Shown here: one piece after another, positions 1-8,114 of the stretch | How positions within the stretch are numbered: position 1 is the stretch's first letter | Layout: each line of letters opens with the position of its first letter | NCBI GenBank assembly: GCA_001797285.1 | Contig: MGOZ01000010.1 | Coordinates: 10,458-45,668 of the forward strand | From: Coxiella sp. RIFCSPHIGHO2_12_FULL_42_15 | Lineage (GTDB): Bacteria; Pseudomonadota; Gammaproteobacteria; Coxiellales; Coxiellaceae | Length of the DNA stretch: 35,211 bases | Direction: 5' to 3' | Translations under genes and position numbers: made by a program | The notes under the pieces: model-generated | The model's database searches: none | What the model saw: the letters and a program-made list of their open reading frames with translations, nothing else | What the model was told of the DNA's origin: nothing

Positions 1-854
1 ACTGCCATACAACGTTCGCCTGCCGCACCATAAGCAGCACCCAAAATAGCATTTGCTGTATTTGCCAGGTTGCAGTCGGGCATCACAACGCAATGATTTT
101 TAGCACCACCAAAGGTGTGGGCGCGTTTGCCATGTTGTACCGCGGTGAGATAAATAGATTTTGCGACCGGCGACGAACCGACGCAACTGACCGCACGCAC
201 ATCAGGATGGGTGATGAGTTGATCCACAACGGTTTTATCACCATGCACGATATTTAACACTCCATCCGGCAATCCCGCTTTTTGCATGAGTTTTGCTAAT
301 AACACTGGCGCAGAGGGGGCTTTTTCTGAGGGTTTTAAAACGAATGTATTGCCGCAAGCAATGGCAGGCACAAACATCCAACAGCTAATCATCACCGGAA
401 AATTAAAAGGCGTAATACCGACACAGACACCCAACGGTTGACGCACGGTATAGCAATCTATTTCCGTCCCTACGTTTTGTGAATAGTTCCCTTTCAATAG
501 CGCAGGAATACCACACATATATTCCACGAGCTCAATTCCGCGCATAACCTCACCCTGTGCGTCATTCAGTACCTTGCCGTGTTCATTCGTGAGTAATTGC
601 GCTAATTCATCGTGATGCTGCTCGAGCAATTCTCTGAATTTAAAAAGTATTCGCGCACGTTTTAGTGGCGTCACCTTTTTCCAGGAATGAAATGCTTGAT
701 TTGCTGCAACAATAGCCGCATCCACCTCTTCGGAGGTAGCAAAACATACGTCACGTATTTTTTCACCCAATGCAGGATTATAAACCGGATATCGCCGACC
801 TTTTGTATTAGAACACACTTTTCCAGCAATAAATTGTTCGATGACGTTACTCAT
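1..854 (-). CDS. mmsA: CoA-acylating methylmalonate-semialdehyde dehydrogenase, 3' end cut off by window edge
   Basis: About 284 codons are visible, and the C-terminal part lies beyond base 1. The enzyme oxidises methylmalonate semialdehyde or malonate semialdehyde to propionyl-CoA or acetyl-CoA with NAD+, in valine and inositol breakdown. Visible family motifs are TPFNFPVM (cofactor-binding region), FGGAKNH and the catalytic-cysteine motif GERCMA at the window edge. The tag FGGAKNH is typical of MmsA rather than of general aldehyde dehydrogenases. The ATG at 852-854 follows a GAGGAG ribosome-binding site. It begins 13 bases after the pdxH stop on the same strand, so the two are probably co-transcribed. 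The family call is secure; the intactness of the missing part cannot be judged. Confidence 0.93.
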   Translation of the reverse strand, partial: MSNVIEQFIAGKVCSNTKGRRYPVYNPALGEKIRDVCFATSEEVDAAIVAANQAFHSWKKVTPLKRARILFKFRELLEQHHDELAQLLTNEHGKVLNDAQGEVMRGIELVEYMCGIPALLKGNYSQNVGTEIDCYTVRQPLGVCVGITPFNFPVMISCWMFVPAIACGNTFVLKPSEKAPSAPVLLAKLMQKAGLPDGVLNIVHGDKTVVDQLITHPDVRAVSCVGSSPVAKSIYLTAVQHGKRAHTFGGAKNHCVVMPDCNLANTANAILGAAYGAAGERCMA

Positions 855-867
855 ACTGTCTCCTCAA

Positions 868-1494
868 TTATGGGGCGAGACGAACGATCTGCCAGCCCTC
901 ACCTTGTTTTCGATAGCAAAAACGGTCATGTAACCGATGCTGTTGGCCTTGCCAAAACTCAAACAGGGTTGGAATAATACGAAATCCACCCCACACACTA
1001 GGACAAGCAATTTCTTTTTCTGAATGTTTTTTTTCAAATTCAGCGTATTTTTTAAGAAGATAATCTCGATTTGGAATTTCACGACTTTGTTCGGAAATAG
1101 AAGATGCAATTTGACTACCACGTGCACGTGTTTGAAAATATTGTTGCGATTCAACTGGGGAGATTGTTTCAATGTGCCCCTCAATTCGTATTTGACGATA
1201 GGATCTCGGCCAATAAATAACTAATGCGGCATAAGGATTAGCCAGCATTTCGATGGCTTTTCGACTTTCATAGTTCGTAAAAATTAAAAACCCACCGCGG
1301 CTTATGCCTTTATATAAAACAATGCGTGCCGACGGTTTACCATCGCTGGTTGCCGTCGCTAACGTCATTGCGTCAATATCCGCCTCATCACACGTACGAG
1401 CATATTGATACCAGTCTTCAAACTGAGTGAAAGGATTTTTGTCGAGCTGCATTCGATCCTCTAGGTTGTAAAAGTGATTCCGTGCACCTTCCAT
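868..1494 (-). CDS. pdxH: Pyridoxamine 5'-phosphate oxidase
   Basis: FMN-dependent cytosolic enzyme that oxidises pyridoxine or pyridoxamine phosphate to pyridoxal phosphate, the last step of PLP synthesis and salvage. The 208-residue product is close to the usual size of about 210-218. It has the FMN-binding region RIVLYKG and FTNYESRKA, the core WGGFRI...EFWQGQ, and the diagnostic C-terminus RLHDRF...RLAP. The ATG at 1494 has no clear Shine-Dalgarno and sits about 20 bases from the predicted transcription start. A second ATG at 1452 has a strong AGAGG site. Similarity to the family N-terminus (ARNHFY aligning with LRREY) favours 1494. PLP is needed by BioF and BioA in this window, although the genes are far apart. 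Confidence 0.96.
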   Translation of the reverse strand: MEGARNHFYNLEDRMQLDKNPFTQFEDWYQYARTCDEADIDAMTLATATSDGKPSARIVLYKGISRGGFLIFTNYESRKAIEMLANPYAALVIYWPRSYRQIRIEGHIETISPVESQQYFQTRARGSQIASSISEQSREIPNRDYLLKKYAEFEKKHSEKEIACPSVWGGFRIIPTLFEFWQGQQHRLHDRFCYRKQGEGWQIVRLAP

Positions 1495-1521
1495 AAACAG
1501 ATAAGAAACTTTTAATGCGTA

Positions 1522-1550
1522 ATTATATTCTTTTCCACAAAATCTGTGAA
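1522..1550 (-). promoter_or_regulatory. Sigma70 promoter for pdxH-mmsA
   Basis: Read on the minus strand: -35 TTCACA (1545-1550), 17-base spacer, -10 TATAAT (1522-1527, perfect consensus). The predicted start lies near 1515, about 20 bases before the pdxH ATG. Confidence 0.7.
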
Positions 1551-1684
1551 TAAAATTGTGAGTATCCTATTGTGAACGTCGTTAACTAATTGATTTATTG
1601 AGATGTTAATACAAAATGTCTAATTTTGTCTCATTTATCATCCCTTAACCCGTATCCTTTACAGACAAAGCAAATTTGCGTACT

Positions 1685-1886
1685 CTGGCCATTCTCCAGC
1701 AATTCCCCAAGTTCATTATCTAGCAACTTATTGTTTTAGAAAACAAAAGATTGAAACAGTGGGGGATTATCCAGGGGGAGCTTTGCGCGCTCCCCCTGGA
1801 TCGCGAGGATGCAGGTCCCCTGCAGCCCGCGTCAATGAAAGGGAAGGAATTCCCCATCGGAAGATGGGGAATTCCTGGCCATTCTC
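1685..1886. repeat. Insertion-like segment: two long hairpins between 12-bp direct repeats
   Basis: The 12-mer CTGGCCATTCTC occurs at 1685-1696 and again at 1875-1886. Between them lie a perfect 13-bp hairpin (ATCCAGGGGGAGC at 1769-1781 with 1789-1801), a short hairpin TGCAGG/CCTGCA near 1810-1824, and a perfect 14-bp hairpin (1845-1858 with 1863-1876) closed by a GGAA tetraloop. A 7+7 palindrome TTGTTTT/AAAACAA lies at 1731-1746. The segment is far richer in G+C than its neighbours. It encodes nothing recognisable and fills the gene-free stretch between pdxH and the small ORF at 1921. Confidence 0.6.
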
Positions 1887-1920
1887 AAGTTTTTGTATAA
1901 AAAAAAGGAAAGGGAAAATC

Positions 1921-2118
1921 ATGGAAAGTAAGTACACGGCTACTGTTTACAACAACGATCACGTTATTAAGCGACACGTTAGCGATGATCTTAAAAAGCT
2001 GATCGTCACCCTGTTGGTGCAACTTGATAATTGTATCTCAGGAAGTCATGGCATCATTCGGGACAACGCGCTGGGAATGAATATTCAGTGTTACAAAAAA
2101 GCGGTGCTTGAAGACTAA
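1921..2118 (+). CDS. Small hypothetical protein, 65 residues
   Basis: I do not recognise this protein. The ATG at 1921 follows a purine-rich site (AAAGGAAAGGG) at good spacing. The same frame is open further upstream to 1759, but that part reads through the G+C-rich hairpins and looks non-coding. The product is soluble and of mixed charge, with a central aliphatic stretch KKLIVTLLVQL and two cysteines. The gene follows the hairpin segment directly, so a strong stem-loop would sit in its 5' leader if transcription starts upstream. It could be a genuine small gene or a chance frame. The ribosome-binding site is the main support. Confidence 0.45.
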   Translation: MESKYTATVYNNDHVIKRHVSDDLKKLIVTLLVQLDNCISGSHGIIRDNALGMNIQCYKKAVLED

Positions 2119-2271
2119 TAACATTTGGTTGATGCAATAGGCCGGTTTTGTGCAGGTTACGAAGTGCAGTGACATATTAGGCTTCCTATTTCCATCCTTT
2201 CGATAGGCCTGCTCACAACGCCAACGTGCGCTTCTCATCGTGATGTGGAATGACCCATCCGCATCAACCAA
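2113..2271 (-). other. Short segment with 11-bp inverted ends and a LAGLIDADG-like motif (possible endonuclease remnant)
   Basis: TTGGTTGATGC at 2125-2135 is matched by its exact reverse complement at 2261-2271, enclosing about 125 bases. Read on the minus strand from the right end, the frame gives LVDADGSFHI, which resembles the second half of a LAGLIDADG homing-endonuclease motif (G-x-I-D-A-D/E-G-S-F). It continues with about 45 residues rich in R, C and aromatic residues. There is no ATG (only TTG), no ribosome-binding site and no second motif, so at best it is a fragment. The motif may be coincidental. Confidence 0.25.
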
Positions 2272-2395
2272 TACTTACATTGAAAATATAGCTGAAATCT
2301 AAAAAACCGCATTAAAAATCCCCAGGGGTTGAGAATACCAGCTTTTTGATTTTTAAATTACCCTAAAGAATAAAAAATAGAATCTATAGCGGATC

Positions 2396-2420
2396 GTTGT
2401 CGGAATTTAACTGCCGACAA
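2396..2420. terminator. Stem-loop at the 3' end of the 2407-4083 gene
   Basis: GTTGTCGG (2396-2403) pairs with CCGACAAC (2413-2420) around the stop codon of the minus-strand gene. The T-rich run on that strand begins only about 20 bases further on, so it may be a weak terminator or an mRNA end-protecting hairpin. Confidence 0.35.
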
Positions 2421-4083
2421 CAACGGGCGTATTGATTATCGTCGTAGGTAAAGATCGCAAGCGTTTGGCAGAACGGCAATGCTTGAAAAGTAAATAGTTC
2501 CCCGTTCGGTGTTTATGATAAAGATTAGCGGCAATACCAACGACAGTCAGGTGAGAAATAACATTAGTCACTATCATCAGGCATTTAAACAAACGCCCCG
2601 TATACTGAACGGTATCTAGATAATTTTGACAAATCGTATGATTAGCGCTTTTTACGGTATTACGCAATGCTACACGATCATTGTCGCCTTTAGCGCTTTT
2701 GAAGTAAGTACATACGGCTTTGAAAACCTGCATCTTATACGTATTGATAAGTTGCCTCTGCGTATCATTTTTGGGTTGGATTTCCGTTTGAAAAATATGG
2801 TCCAATGACTCTAATAACTGCAGGGCTTTATTAAAATCTTTGCGACACCCCTCCATTTCCCAAAGCTGAATGAGCTGATTCGCGATAACAAATTCAAAAA
2901 TCGATGCTTGGTATTTCAAGCTTCCTTCGATATCAGATAACTTCTTGAATATTTCTTGTGGGTTCTGATTTTCCACTACTGCTTCATCTAACGCCAGAAA
3001 AAATTCCTGTCTCGCTTGAGAACAATTTTTATTGTTCTGGATGCTTTTTAAAGTGGTTTTCAATACCTGATTGTCCTGAATTGCTGCAATAAGATCTTTT
3101 TCTGGATCTGAGCAAAGCTTCTGACAGATCTTTTTAAAACAAAGAGATAAAGTTTTACGCTCCGTTTCCCCTTGAGAGCTCATGAGATAAGTTGCCATAG
3201 CTGAAAAAAAGGTGCGTGCAAAATCACTTTCTTCACCAAAAATATCACAAACCATTTTGGCAAAGCGAACATAATCATCCACCATCGCGTCAGACATTTC
3301 AGCCATTTTTAAAACAGAGTCAGAAGAAGATATTTTACTTCGCTTAAAATAGCCCGCACAAATTAACTTTTCTAACTTATAACAACACGCATCTGTTTCT
3401 TCCGATTCAAAAAATGCCAGCATTTTTTCAGATAAAAACTGGCCTGTCAGGATAGCAGAACCTAGATGTGTGATCGGTAAATTGAGTGTTCCATCCGAAT
3501 GAATTAAATGTCGAAACATTCTTTCTAACCGTTTGGATTTTAAATGCAAAAACCATTCGGTATTGGCACACGACGACCAACCTTTATTGCCAATCATCGT
3601 ACGCATTAAGGATTTTGGAGGGGTAAATACGGTAGTCAAACGCTGGGAATGCTCCAGATTTGCAGAGTCTTCAAGAATAGTGATAGCCCATTCACAAGGA
3701 TCGTGCTCAAAATAGTGAATATCAAAACCACAAGGAATACCTTTGTCATTGAGGTACGCAACAGTTATTGATTCCGTGCAATGGATCTTTTCTGGGCAGT
3801 CTTGATAACGATCTACTTGCCGCTTAAGAAATTGAGCATATCCACAAGCCAAAAAAGGGCCACCAACAAAATCCCCTTGCGTATACCTTTTTTCAAGAGC
3901 AGGATTTTTAAAATGCCCCTTTAATGTAAGAAACTCGGCCTCGGAAGCGATAAAAGGCGTTCGCGGAATATCGTTGTCAATATCACGGGCGAACGATTTC
4001 GGACCATCTCCCACAAAACAATCAAATTTTAACACATGAGCAAGCGCTAGGTAATTTCCGCTCCACTTTACAAGATTAACCAT
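2407..4083 (-). CDS. Large protein of unknown function (558 residues), effector-like
   Basis: I do not recognise a known domain. The ATG at 4083 follows a strong GAGGAA site seven bases upstream. The product is mostly soluble and rich in Lys, Phe and Cys, with predicted helices through the middle (about residues 230-470, for example KKLSDIEGSLKYQASIFEF). One hydrophobic stretch lies near residues 505-525 (CLMIVTNVISHLTVVGIAA), followed by a basic tail (KHRTGNY...KHCRSAKRLR). There is no N-terminal signal peptide. It stands alone, with about 150 non-coding bases on the 5' side. Long, cysteine-containing, lineage-specific proteins with a C-terminal hydrophobic hairpin are common among secreted effectors of Legionellales. 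That reading is inference only; it could also be a chromosomal orphan protein. Confidence 0.75.
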   Translation of the reverse strand: MVNLVKWSGNYLALAHVLKFDCFVGDGPKSFARDIDNDIPRTPFIASEAEFLTLKGHFKNPALEKRYTQGDFVGGPFLACGYAQFLKRQVDRYQDCPEKIHCTESITVAYLNDKGIPCGFDIHYFEHDPCEWAITILEDSANLEHSQRLTTVFTPPKSLMRTMIGNKGWSSCANTEWFLHLKSKRLERMFRHLIHSDGTLNLPITHLGSAILTGQFLSEKMLAFFESEETDACCYKLEKLICAGYFKRSKISSSDSVLKMAEMSDAMVDDYVRFAKMVCDIFGEESDFARTFFSAMATYLMSSQGETERKTLSLCFKKICQKLCSDPEKDLIAAIQDNQVLKTTLKSIQNNKNCSQARQEFFLALDEAVVENQNPQEIFKKLSDIEGSLKYQASIFEFVIANQLIQLWEMEGCRKDFNKALQLLESLDHIFQTEIQPKNDTQRQLINTYKMQVFKAVCTYFKSAKGDNDRVALRNTVKSANHTICQNYLDTVQYTGRLFKCLMIVTNVISHLTVVGIAANLYHKHRTGNYLLFKHCRSAKRLRSLPTTIINTPVVVGS

Positions 4084-4233
4084 GTCACGTTCCTCACATC
4101 ATCGGCAGACTTCCCCTGGCATTGGGTCATTCTACGCTAACAGAAATGAGCAAGAATTGTCAATATCAGTAATCTTTCAACTAGCAACTCTCGGTAAAGG
4201 ATCAGCGAGAATTGCTTGTCTTTTAAGTATTTC

Positions 4234-5502
4234 TTAATGGTTACATTGCTTAAAGCTTTCTTTAATGAAAAAAGTTGCTAATAGGAACCCAACCCCGTAT
4301 ACCGCCAAAATTAATAACATACTCATGCGGAAATGGACGTTTTCGCATTGCGTTAACATCGCATTGCCAACTTCGCAATGGAACTCCAGCAGTCGACCCA
4401 GCAATGGCTGAAAAATTGCGCCAGAAATTACAACGGCCATATTATTAAAAGCGATAGCAGCCCCTCGTTGTTGCGGAGAATTAATTTCTTTCACGACGGT
4501 AAAACTAAGCGCTTGGCCTGCACACGCCGCACCACACAGAAAAACGATAATCATTAACAGATAAAGCGCATTAAAATGAAAGGCCAATAAAATCGCGAAG
4601 AAAATAGCACCAATTAAACTGCTGATGGCAAGCGGCCACACACGTGCACGGTAAGCCGTGGATAACCAGCCGAGAATTGGACTCGCTGCGGCTAAACCAA
4701 ACCACATCATGGAACAGACCAACGCCGCGTTAGCATGAGAAAGATGATACACTTGCAGCAAAAAAGGCACTCCCCATAACGAAGCAAAACCCGACATGGG
4801 TGCCCACAAAAAGCAGGCGTAAAGTGCGATAATCCAAGACTGCTTGTTTAAGAGAATATGACGGAAACGATACTCCACGGTTTTTCGTTTTGTCGAGGCC
4901 ACACTAAACACTTCTTTTTTGTAATTCAACACAAGCCAAACGACTACGGCTAACATAAACCCAATCAAGGCTAAAAGAATCATAGTTTGACGCCAACCAA
5001 ACCTCTCTACCGCAAAACTAAGTGGCATCTGCCCCGACATTGCACCCAATGCAGCAAGCATTTGAGTAATTCCGGTAATTAATGCAAAATATCGAGCTGA
5101 AAATAAATCCGCCGTCACCACTAACACAGCCACAAATGCAAACGCGGAACCAAACCCCATCAGCATACGCGCCAAAGAACCTAAATAAATATTGGTTGCT
5201 GCCCCAAAGGCTAAGCAACCCAGTGAACAAATCATAATGGACAAGGTAATGACGTATCTCGGACGATAACGATCAAATAACATTCCAGAAGGAATTTGCA
5301 TCAACGTGTAAGTGTAAAAATAAAATCCGGACATCAGGCCAAGCCCTAATACGCCAATATGTAAGTCACGCATCAGTTCATTCGTCATGACACTGGGTGA
5401 AACCTGCACACCCATTTCAAAAAACAGAAATAAAGCAACGATGATGTAGGAAAGAATAGCTTTTCCAAATGATAAGTCTTGAACACTTTCGGAATTTAAC
5501 AT
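4234..5502 (-). CDS. Major facilitator superfamily permease
   Basis: A 422-residue inner-membrane transporter with about 12 hydrophobic segments. The loop 2-3 motif A is visible as GMLFDRYRPR, after the YTLMQIPSG segment; GFGSAFAFV and GWRQT are also typical of the NarK/sugar-phosphate and nitrate/drug branches. The charged central loop (KKEVFSVASTKRKTVEYRF) separates the two halves. I place the start at 5502, where the ATG follows a GGAG site. An open frame upstream to 5601 runs through the dispersed repeat and lacks a site. The substrate cannot be told from sequence. It resembles the many MFS permeases that intracellular Legionellales use for amino acids or nucleosides, but that is inference. 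Confidence 0.9.
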   Translation of the reverse strand: MLNSESVQDLSFGKAILSYIIVALFLFFEMGVQVSPSVMTNELMRDLHIGVLGLGLMSGFYFYTYTLMQIPSGMLFDRYRPRYVITLSIMICSLGCLAFGAATNIYLGSLARMLMGFGSAFAFVAVLVVTADLFSARYFALITGITQMLAALGAMSGQMPLSFAVERFGWRQTMILLALIGFMLAVVVWLVLNYKKEVFSVASTKRKTVEYRFRHILLNKQSWIIALYACFLWAPMSGFASLWGVPFLLQVYHLSHANAALVCSMMWFGLAAASPILGWLSTAYRARVWPLAISSLIGAIFFAILLAFHFNALYLLMIIVFLCGAACAGQALSFTVVKEINSPQQRGAAIAFNNMAVVISGAIFQPLLGRLLEFHCEVGNAMLTQCENVHFRMSMLLILAVYGVGFLLATFFIKESFKQCNH

Positions 5503-5600
5503 TGATGATTGCTCCAGAAACGTAGGGAGAGGATTGACCACAATCCACATTCGGACACATTGTAGTATGTCATCATTGGATTGCAAGTCATCATCGCACA

Positions 5601-5641
5601 TAGCCTGGATATTTCACATCGAACGGCGAGGGTCAGTGTGC
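5601..5641 (+). repeat. Dispersed TGGATATTTCA repeat, right-end type
   Basis: Reads TAGCCTGGATATTTCACATC followed by GAACGGCGAGGGTC. It matches the reverse complement of the right half of the 83-bp copy at 13914-13996, and the copies at 21341 and 25704. It lies upstream of the MFS gene, between divergent genes. Confidence 0.8.
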
Positions 5642-5728
5642 CGCCAACGGGAAGGTCTTTTGTTTGAAGGACGTATTGTTCACTTTCTTTGAGTATGCTA
5701 TGCGCCTACAATAGACAAAAAAATTGCT

Positions 5729-5785
5729 GGGACTTAATGTTTCATGTTGCATTCTTAATGATGACAGCCATACGAAGTACCCTGC
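5729..5785 (+). repeat. Diverged left-end copy of the dispersed repeat
   Basis: TTTCATGTTGC, then ATGATGACAGCCATACGAAGT, aligns with the left-end copy at 7961 (TTTATGTTGC...GATGACGGCCAGACGAAGT). Both are followed by AGGATTGCT. Here that stretch supplies the ribosome-binding region of the SpmA-like gene. Confidence 0.45.
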
Positions 5786-5805
5786 TCACTATATTAAGGA
5801 TTGCT

Positions 5806-6414
5806 ATGCTTAACTTCATTTGGATCTTCTTAATGCTTGCGGCCGTACTCATTGGCAGCGTTCATCATACCTTAAGTGCGGTTGTCCTTGAAGTGACGCA
5901 GTCTGCAAAAAATGCAGCCGGTATTGCGATCGGTTTGGTTGGAATCATGGCATTTTGGCTAGGTCTTATGAAAATTGCGGAAGATGCAGGCTGCTTGAAA
6001 GCACTCTCACGCTGCTTAAGTCCACTGATGCAACGTCTTTTTCCTGAGGTGCCTCCTCAACATCCCGCCATGAGCGCCATGATCATGAACATTTCAGCCA
6101 ATATATTTGGTTTAGGAAATGCAGCCACCCCGTTTGGTCTACGCGCTATGCAGGAATTAGAGAGGCTCAACACGCATCCAGGTATTGCGAGTCATAGTAT
6201 GTGCTTATTCCTCGCGATTAATACTTCCAGCGTACAATTGATCCCCGCAACGGGTATCGGTATTCTCAGTTTATATGGGGCGCACCACCCAGCGAATATT
6301 ATTATCCCCTGCTTACTGGCGACCACCTGCTCAACCGTCACTGGAATCGTATGCGCTAAATTTTTTGCAAAACTGAAATACTTTCGCTTCAACCCTGAAA
6401 CAAAACAAGCATGA
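5806..6414 (+). CDS. spmA: SpmA-like nucleoside-recognition (Gate) domain membrane protein
   Basis: A 202-residue integral membrane protein of the spore-maturation-protein-A/Gate family. In Bacillus SpmA is needed with SpmB for spore core dehydration; in non-sporulating proteobacteria the role is unknown and probably transport-related. Family signs are the segment AKNAAGIAIGLVGIMAFWLGLMK (with an internal break), the motif ANIFGLGNAATPFGL, and LAINTSSVQLIPAT. The ATG at 5806 follows AAGGA. An open frame reaches back to 5689 but runs through a repeat copy. The stop overlaps the next ATG as ATGA, so the two subunits are translationally coupled. Confidence 0.87.
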   Translation: MLNFIWIFLMLAAVLIGSVHHTLSAVVLEVTQSAKNAAGIAIGLVGIMAFWLGLMKIAEDAGCLKALSRCLSPLMQRLFPEVPPQHPAMSAMIMNISANIFGLGNAATPFGLRAMQELERLNTHPGIASHSMCLFLAINTSSVQLIPATGIGILSLYGAHHPANIIIPCLLATTCSTVTGIVCAKFFAKLKYFRFNPETKQA

Positions 6415-6929
6415 CAAGCTTACTCTCTAACTGGATATTTTTATCATTTGTAGTTGGCATCCCTGTGCTTGCGTATTTTCGAAAAATAAATGTGTTCGAC
6501 TCCTTTATGACGGGCGCAAAAGAAGGTTTTCACATTGCTGTAAAACTCATCCCACCCCTCGTGGGCATGCTGGTTGCTATTGGTATGTTTCGTGCTGCAG
6601 GTGGTTTTGACCTTCTGTCACAATTTCTTAAACCATGGTGTCGTCATTTTGGTTTTAGCAGCGAACTGTTGCCGTTAATGCTCATACGTCCCTTCTCGGG
6701 TAGTGCGTCTAATGGCATGTTTGTAGAATTGGCTCAGAAATTTGGCGGAGATTCCTCTATTGCACATCTTGCCGCAATCATTATGGGTAGCACAGAAACG
6801 ACTTTTTATGTCGTTGCCGTTTATTTTGGTTGCATTGCGATACGAAAAACGCGCTATGCGATTGCCTGCGGATTATTGGCAGACGTTGCAGGAATCGTCG
6901 CTGCCCTCGTTGTAACACACTATATCTAA
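6411..6929 (+). CDS. spmB: SpmB-like nucleoside-recognition (Gate) domain membrane protein
   Basis: A 172-residue partner of the preceding gene, joined to it by an ATGA overlap. It shows the same family fold: hydrophobic segments, the motif MLIRPFSGSASNGMFVEL, and GSTETTFYVVAVYFG, which is highly characteristic of SpmB. The length is typical. It probably forms a heteromeric membrane complex with the SpmA-like protein. Its stop overlaps the stop region of the convergent PAP2 gene by three bases. The family call is strong; the physiological role outside spore formers is open. Confidence 0.88.
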   Translation: MTSLLSNWIFLSFVVGIPVLAYFRKINVFDSFMTGAKEGFHIAVKLIPPLVGMLVAIGMFRAAGGFDLLSQFLKPWCRHFGFSSELLPLMLIRPFSGSASNGMFVELAQKFGGDSSIAHLAAIIMGSTETTFYVVAVYFGCIAIRKTRYAIACGLLADVAGIVAALVVTHYI

Positions 6930-7870
6930 CTAAATCTTTTCAATAAATAATCAGCTAACTTTACAGAAGCGTAAGCAATGACAAATGCCGCCAATACATC
7001 GGCAAGATAGTGATAACCTAACGCCATGGTTGAAAAAATTGAAAAAATATTCACGACCAATAAGGGTAGAAAAACCCACGCATAACGTCGCCACGCATAC
7101 ATAACCAACAAACAGTTAATCACGTGAAAAGAAGGAAATGCAATAAAACCACCATCATAAGTACTCACCGGCAAAAAACGATGCACTTCATAAAAGCGTG
7201 TCACTAAAGCATGTTGATCGGGTGAAAAATATTGGCTTTGTAGCACTCCCGCTGGAGCGATGGTCGGTAGAAAATAATAAATAGCAATACCGATAAAAAG
7301 CGCGACAAAAGTAGCAATAAAATAACGATCCGTTTCAACTCGATCATTAAAAAGCGCCAATGCTAATGGCGTTAATAACAACTGAAAAAACCACGTATCG
7401 TAACAAAAATTAAGAATATGAATCAGCCAATGCTGCTGATACGTCCATGTCATTAATCCCAACGTAGAAAACTGAAAAAAATCGTCAAAATGCAATAAAT
7501 ATCGATCAATGGGGGGGAAAGGGGTTGTGATGGTCCAGCAAATCACATAACACATGAGCACCAAAAATAAAAAACTCTGACTAAAACTCGTTAAAAATAA
7601 TCCCCAGCGCTGATAATGAGCGTGTATTAAAACTCCCACGCACCAAACCACGATAAGACCTGGGACTGCTGTCAAAAATACCGTTGGAAAATCCATCACA
7701 GTAAAATGGAAAAACTGGGCATTCAATGTGCCCATTAAGAGGGAAGCAAAAAATAATAGGGCAACGATAGAATGTAAAATGGCGTCCTGGCGACGATAAA
7801 AACGAGGTAACTGCTTGATAAACAACTCAAAAAAATCAATTCTTTGCCAAAACGAAGTTAAAACAGACAT
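6926..7870 (-). CDS. PAP2-superfamily membrane phosphatase/phosphotransferase
   Basis: A polytopic inner-membrane protein of about 314 residues. The PAP2 catalytic motifs are visible near the C-terminus: PSFHVI (motif 2, catalytic His) and GYHYLADVLAA (motif 3, His and Asp). The first motif (KX6RP) is absent, as in the Aur1/inositol-phosphotransferase-like PAP2_3 branch. The likely substrate is a lipid phosphate or phosphoinositide-type headgroup. The frame is open to a TTG at 7948. Internal ATG codons at 7888 and 7870 are the first good starts, and I use 7870, which has a weak GAGTGG site. The gene converges on spmB with a three-base overlap of stop codons. Confidence 0.82.
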   Translation of the reverse strand: MSVLTSFWQRIDFFELFIKQLPRFYRRQDAILHSIVALLFFASLLMGTLNAQFFHFTVMDFPTVFLTAVPGLIVVWCVGVLIHAHYQRWGLFLTSFSQSFLFLVLMCYVICWTITTPFPPIDRYLLHFDDFFQFSTLGLMTWTYQQHWLIHILNFCYDTWFFQLLLTPLALALFNDRVETDRYFIATFVALFIGIAIYYFLPTIAPAGVLQSQYFSPDQHALVTRFYEVHRFLPVSTYDGGFIAFPSFHVINCLLVMYAWRRYAWVFLPLLVVNIFSIFSTMALGYHYLADVLAAFVIAYASVKLADYLLKRFS

Positions 7871-7960
7871 CACCAACCACTCGTACATCTCACTGATATG
7901 GGTAATATTTATACCACAAATGACCTGAAGTGGAAATAATATTAGCAACTCTCTCTTTAA

Positions 7961-8050
7961 TCTGGATATTTTATGTTGCTTTTTGAAGATGACGGCCAGA
8001 CGAAGTGCTCTGCCTTCCCTGGCTCCCGGCGAATACTCGTCAGGATTGCT
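7961..8050 (+). repeat. Dispersed repeat, extended left-end copy
   Basis: CTGGATATTTTATGTTGC followed by TTTTTGAAGATGACGGCC matches the left half of the 83-bp copy at 13914. It continues through ACGAAGTGCTCTG to AGGATTGCT, in parallel with the diverged copy at 5729-5800. It suggests that the parent element was longer than the 83-bp copy. Confidence 0.6.
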
Positions 8051-8067
8051 AACATCCTATTATGGAT

Positions 8068-8110
8068 ACGTTGCGCGCGGGGCTCTCTCGCGCGCGCCTG
8101 GGGGGCGGGG
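8068..8110. repeat. G+C-rich hairpin downstream of the RRM gene
   Basis: GCGCGCG (8073-8079) can pair with CGCGCGC (8089-8097) across a short loop, followed by CCTGGGGGGCGGGG. This block is strikingly G+C-rich in an AT-rich region and ends at the stop codon of the minus-strand RRM gene (8115). It may end transcription of that gene or belong to the repeat next to it. Confidence 0.4.
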
Positions 8111-8114
8111 ATGG

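Noticed and set aside
864..1184. Open frame of 106 codons on minus inside pdxH
   Set aside because: It overlaps a secure pdxH gene in another frame and shows low-complexity Lys/Leu composition.
1759..1876. Hairpins as a riboswitch for the small ORF
   Set aside because: The stems are perfect, with no conserved aptamer core I recognise, and the direct-repeat borders point to an inserted element.
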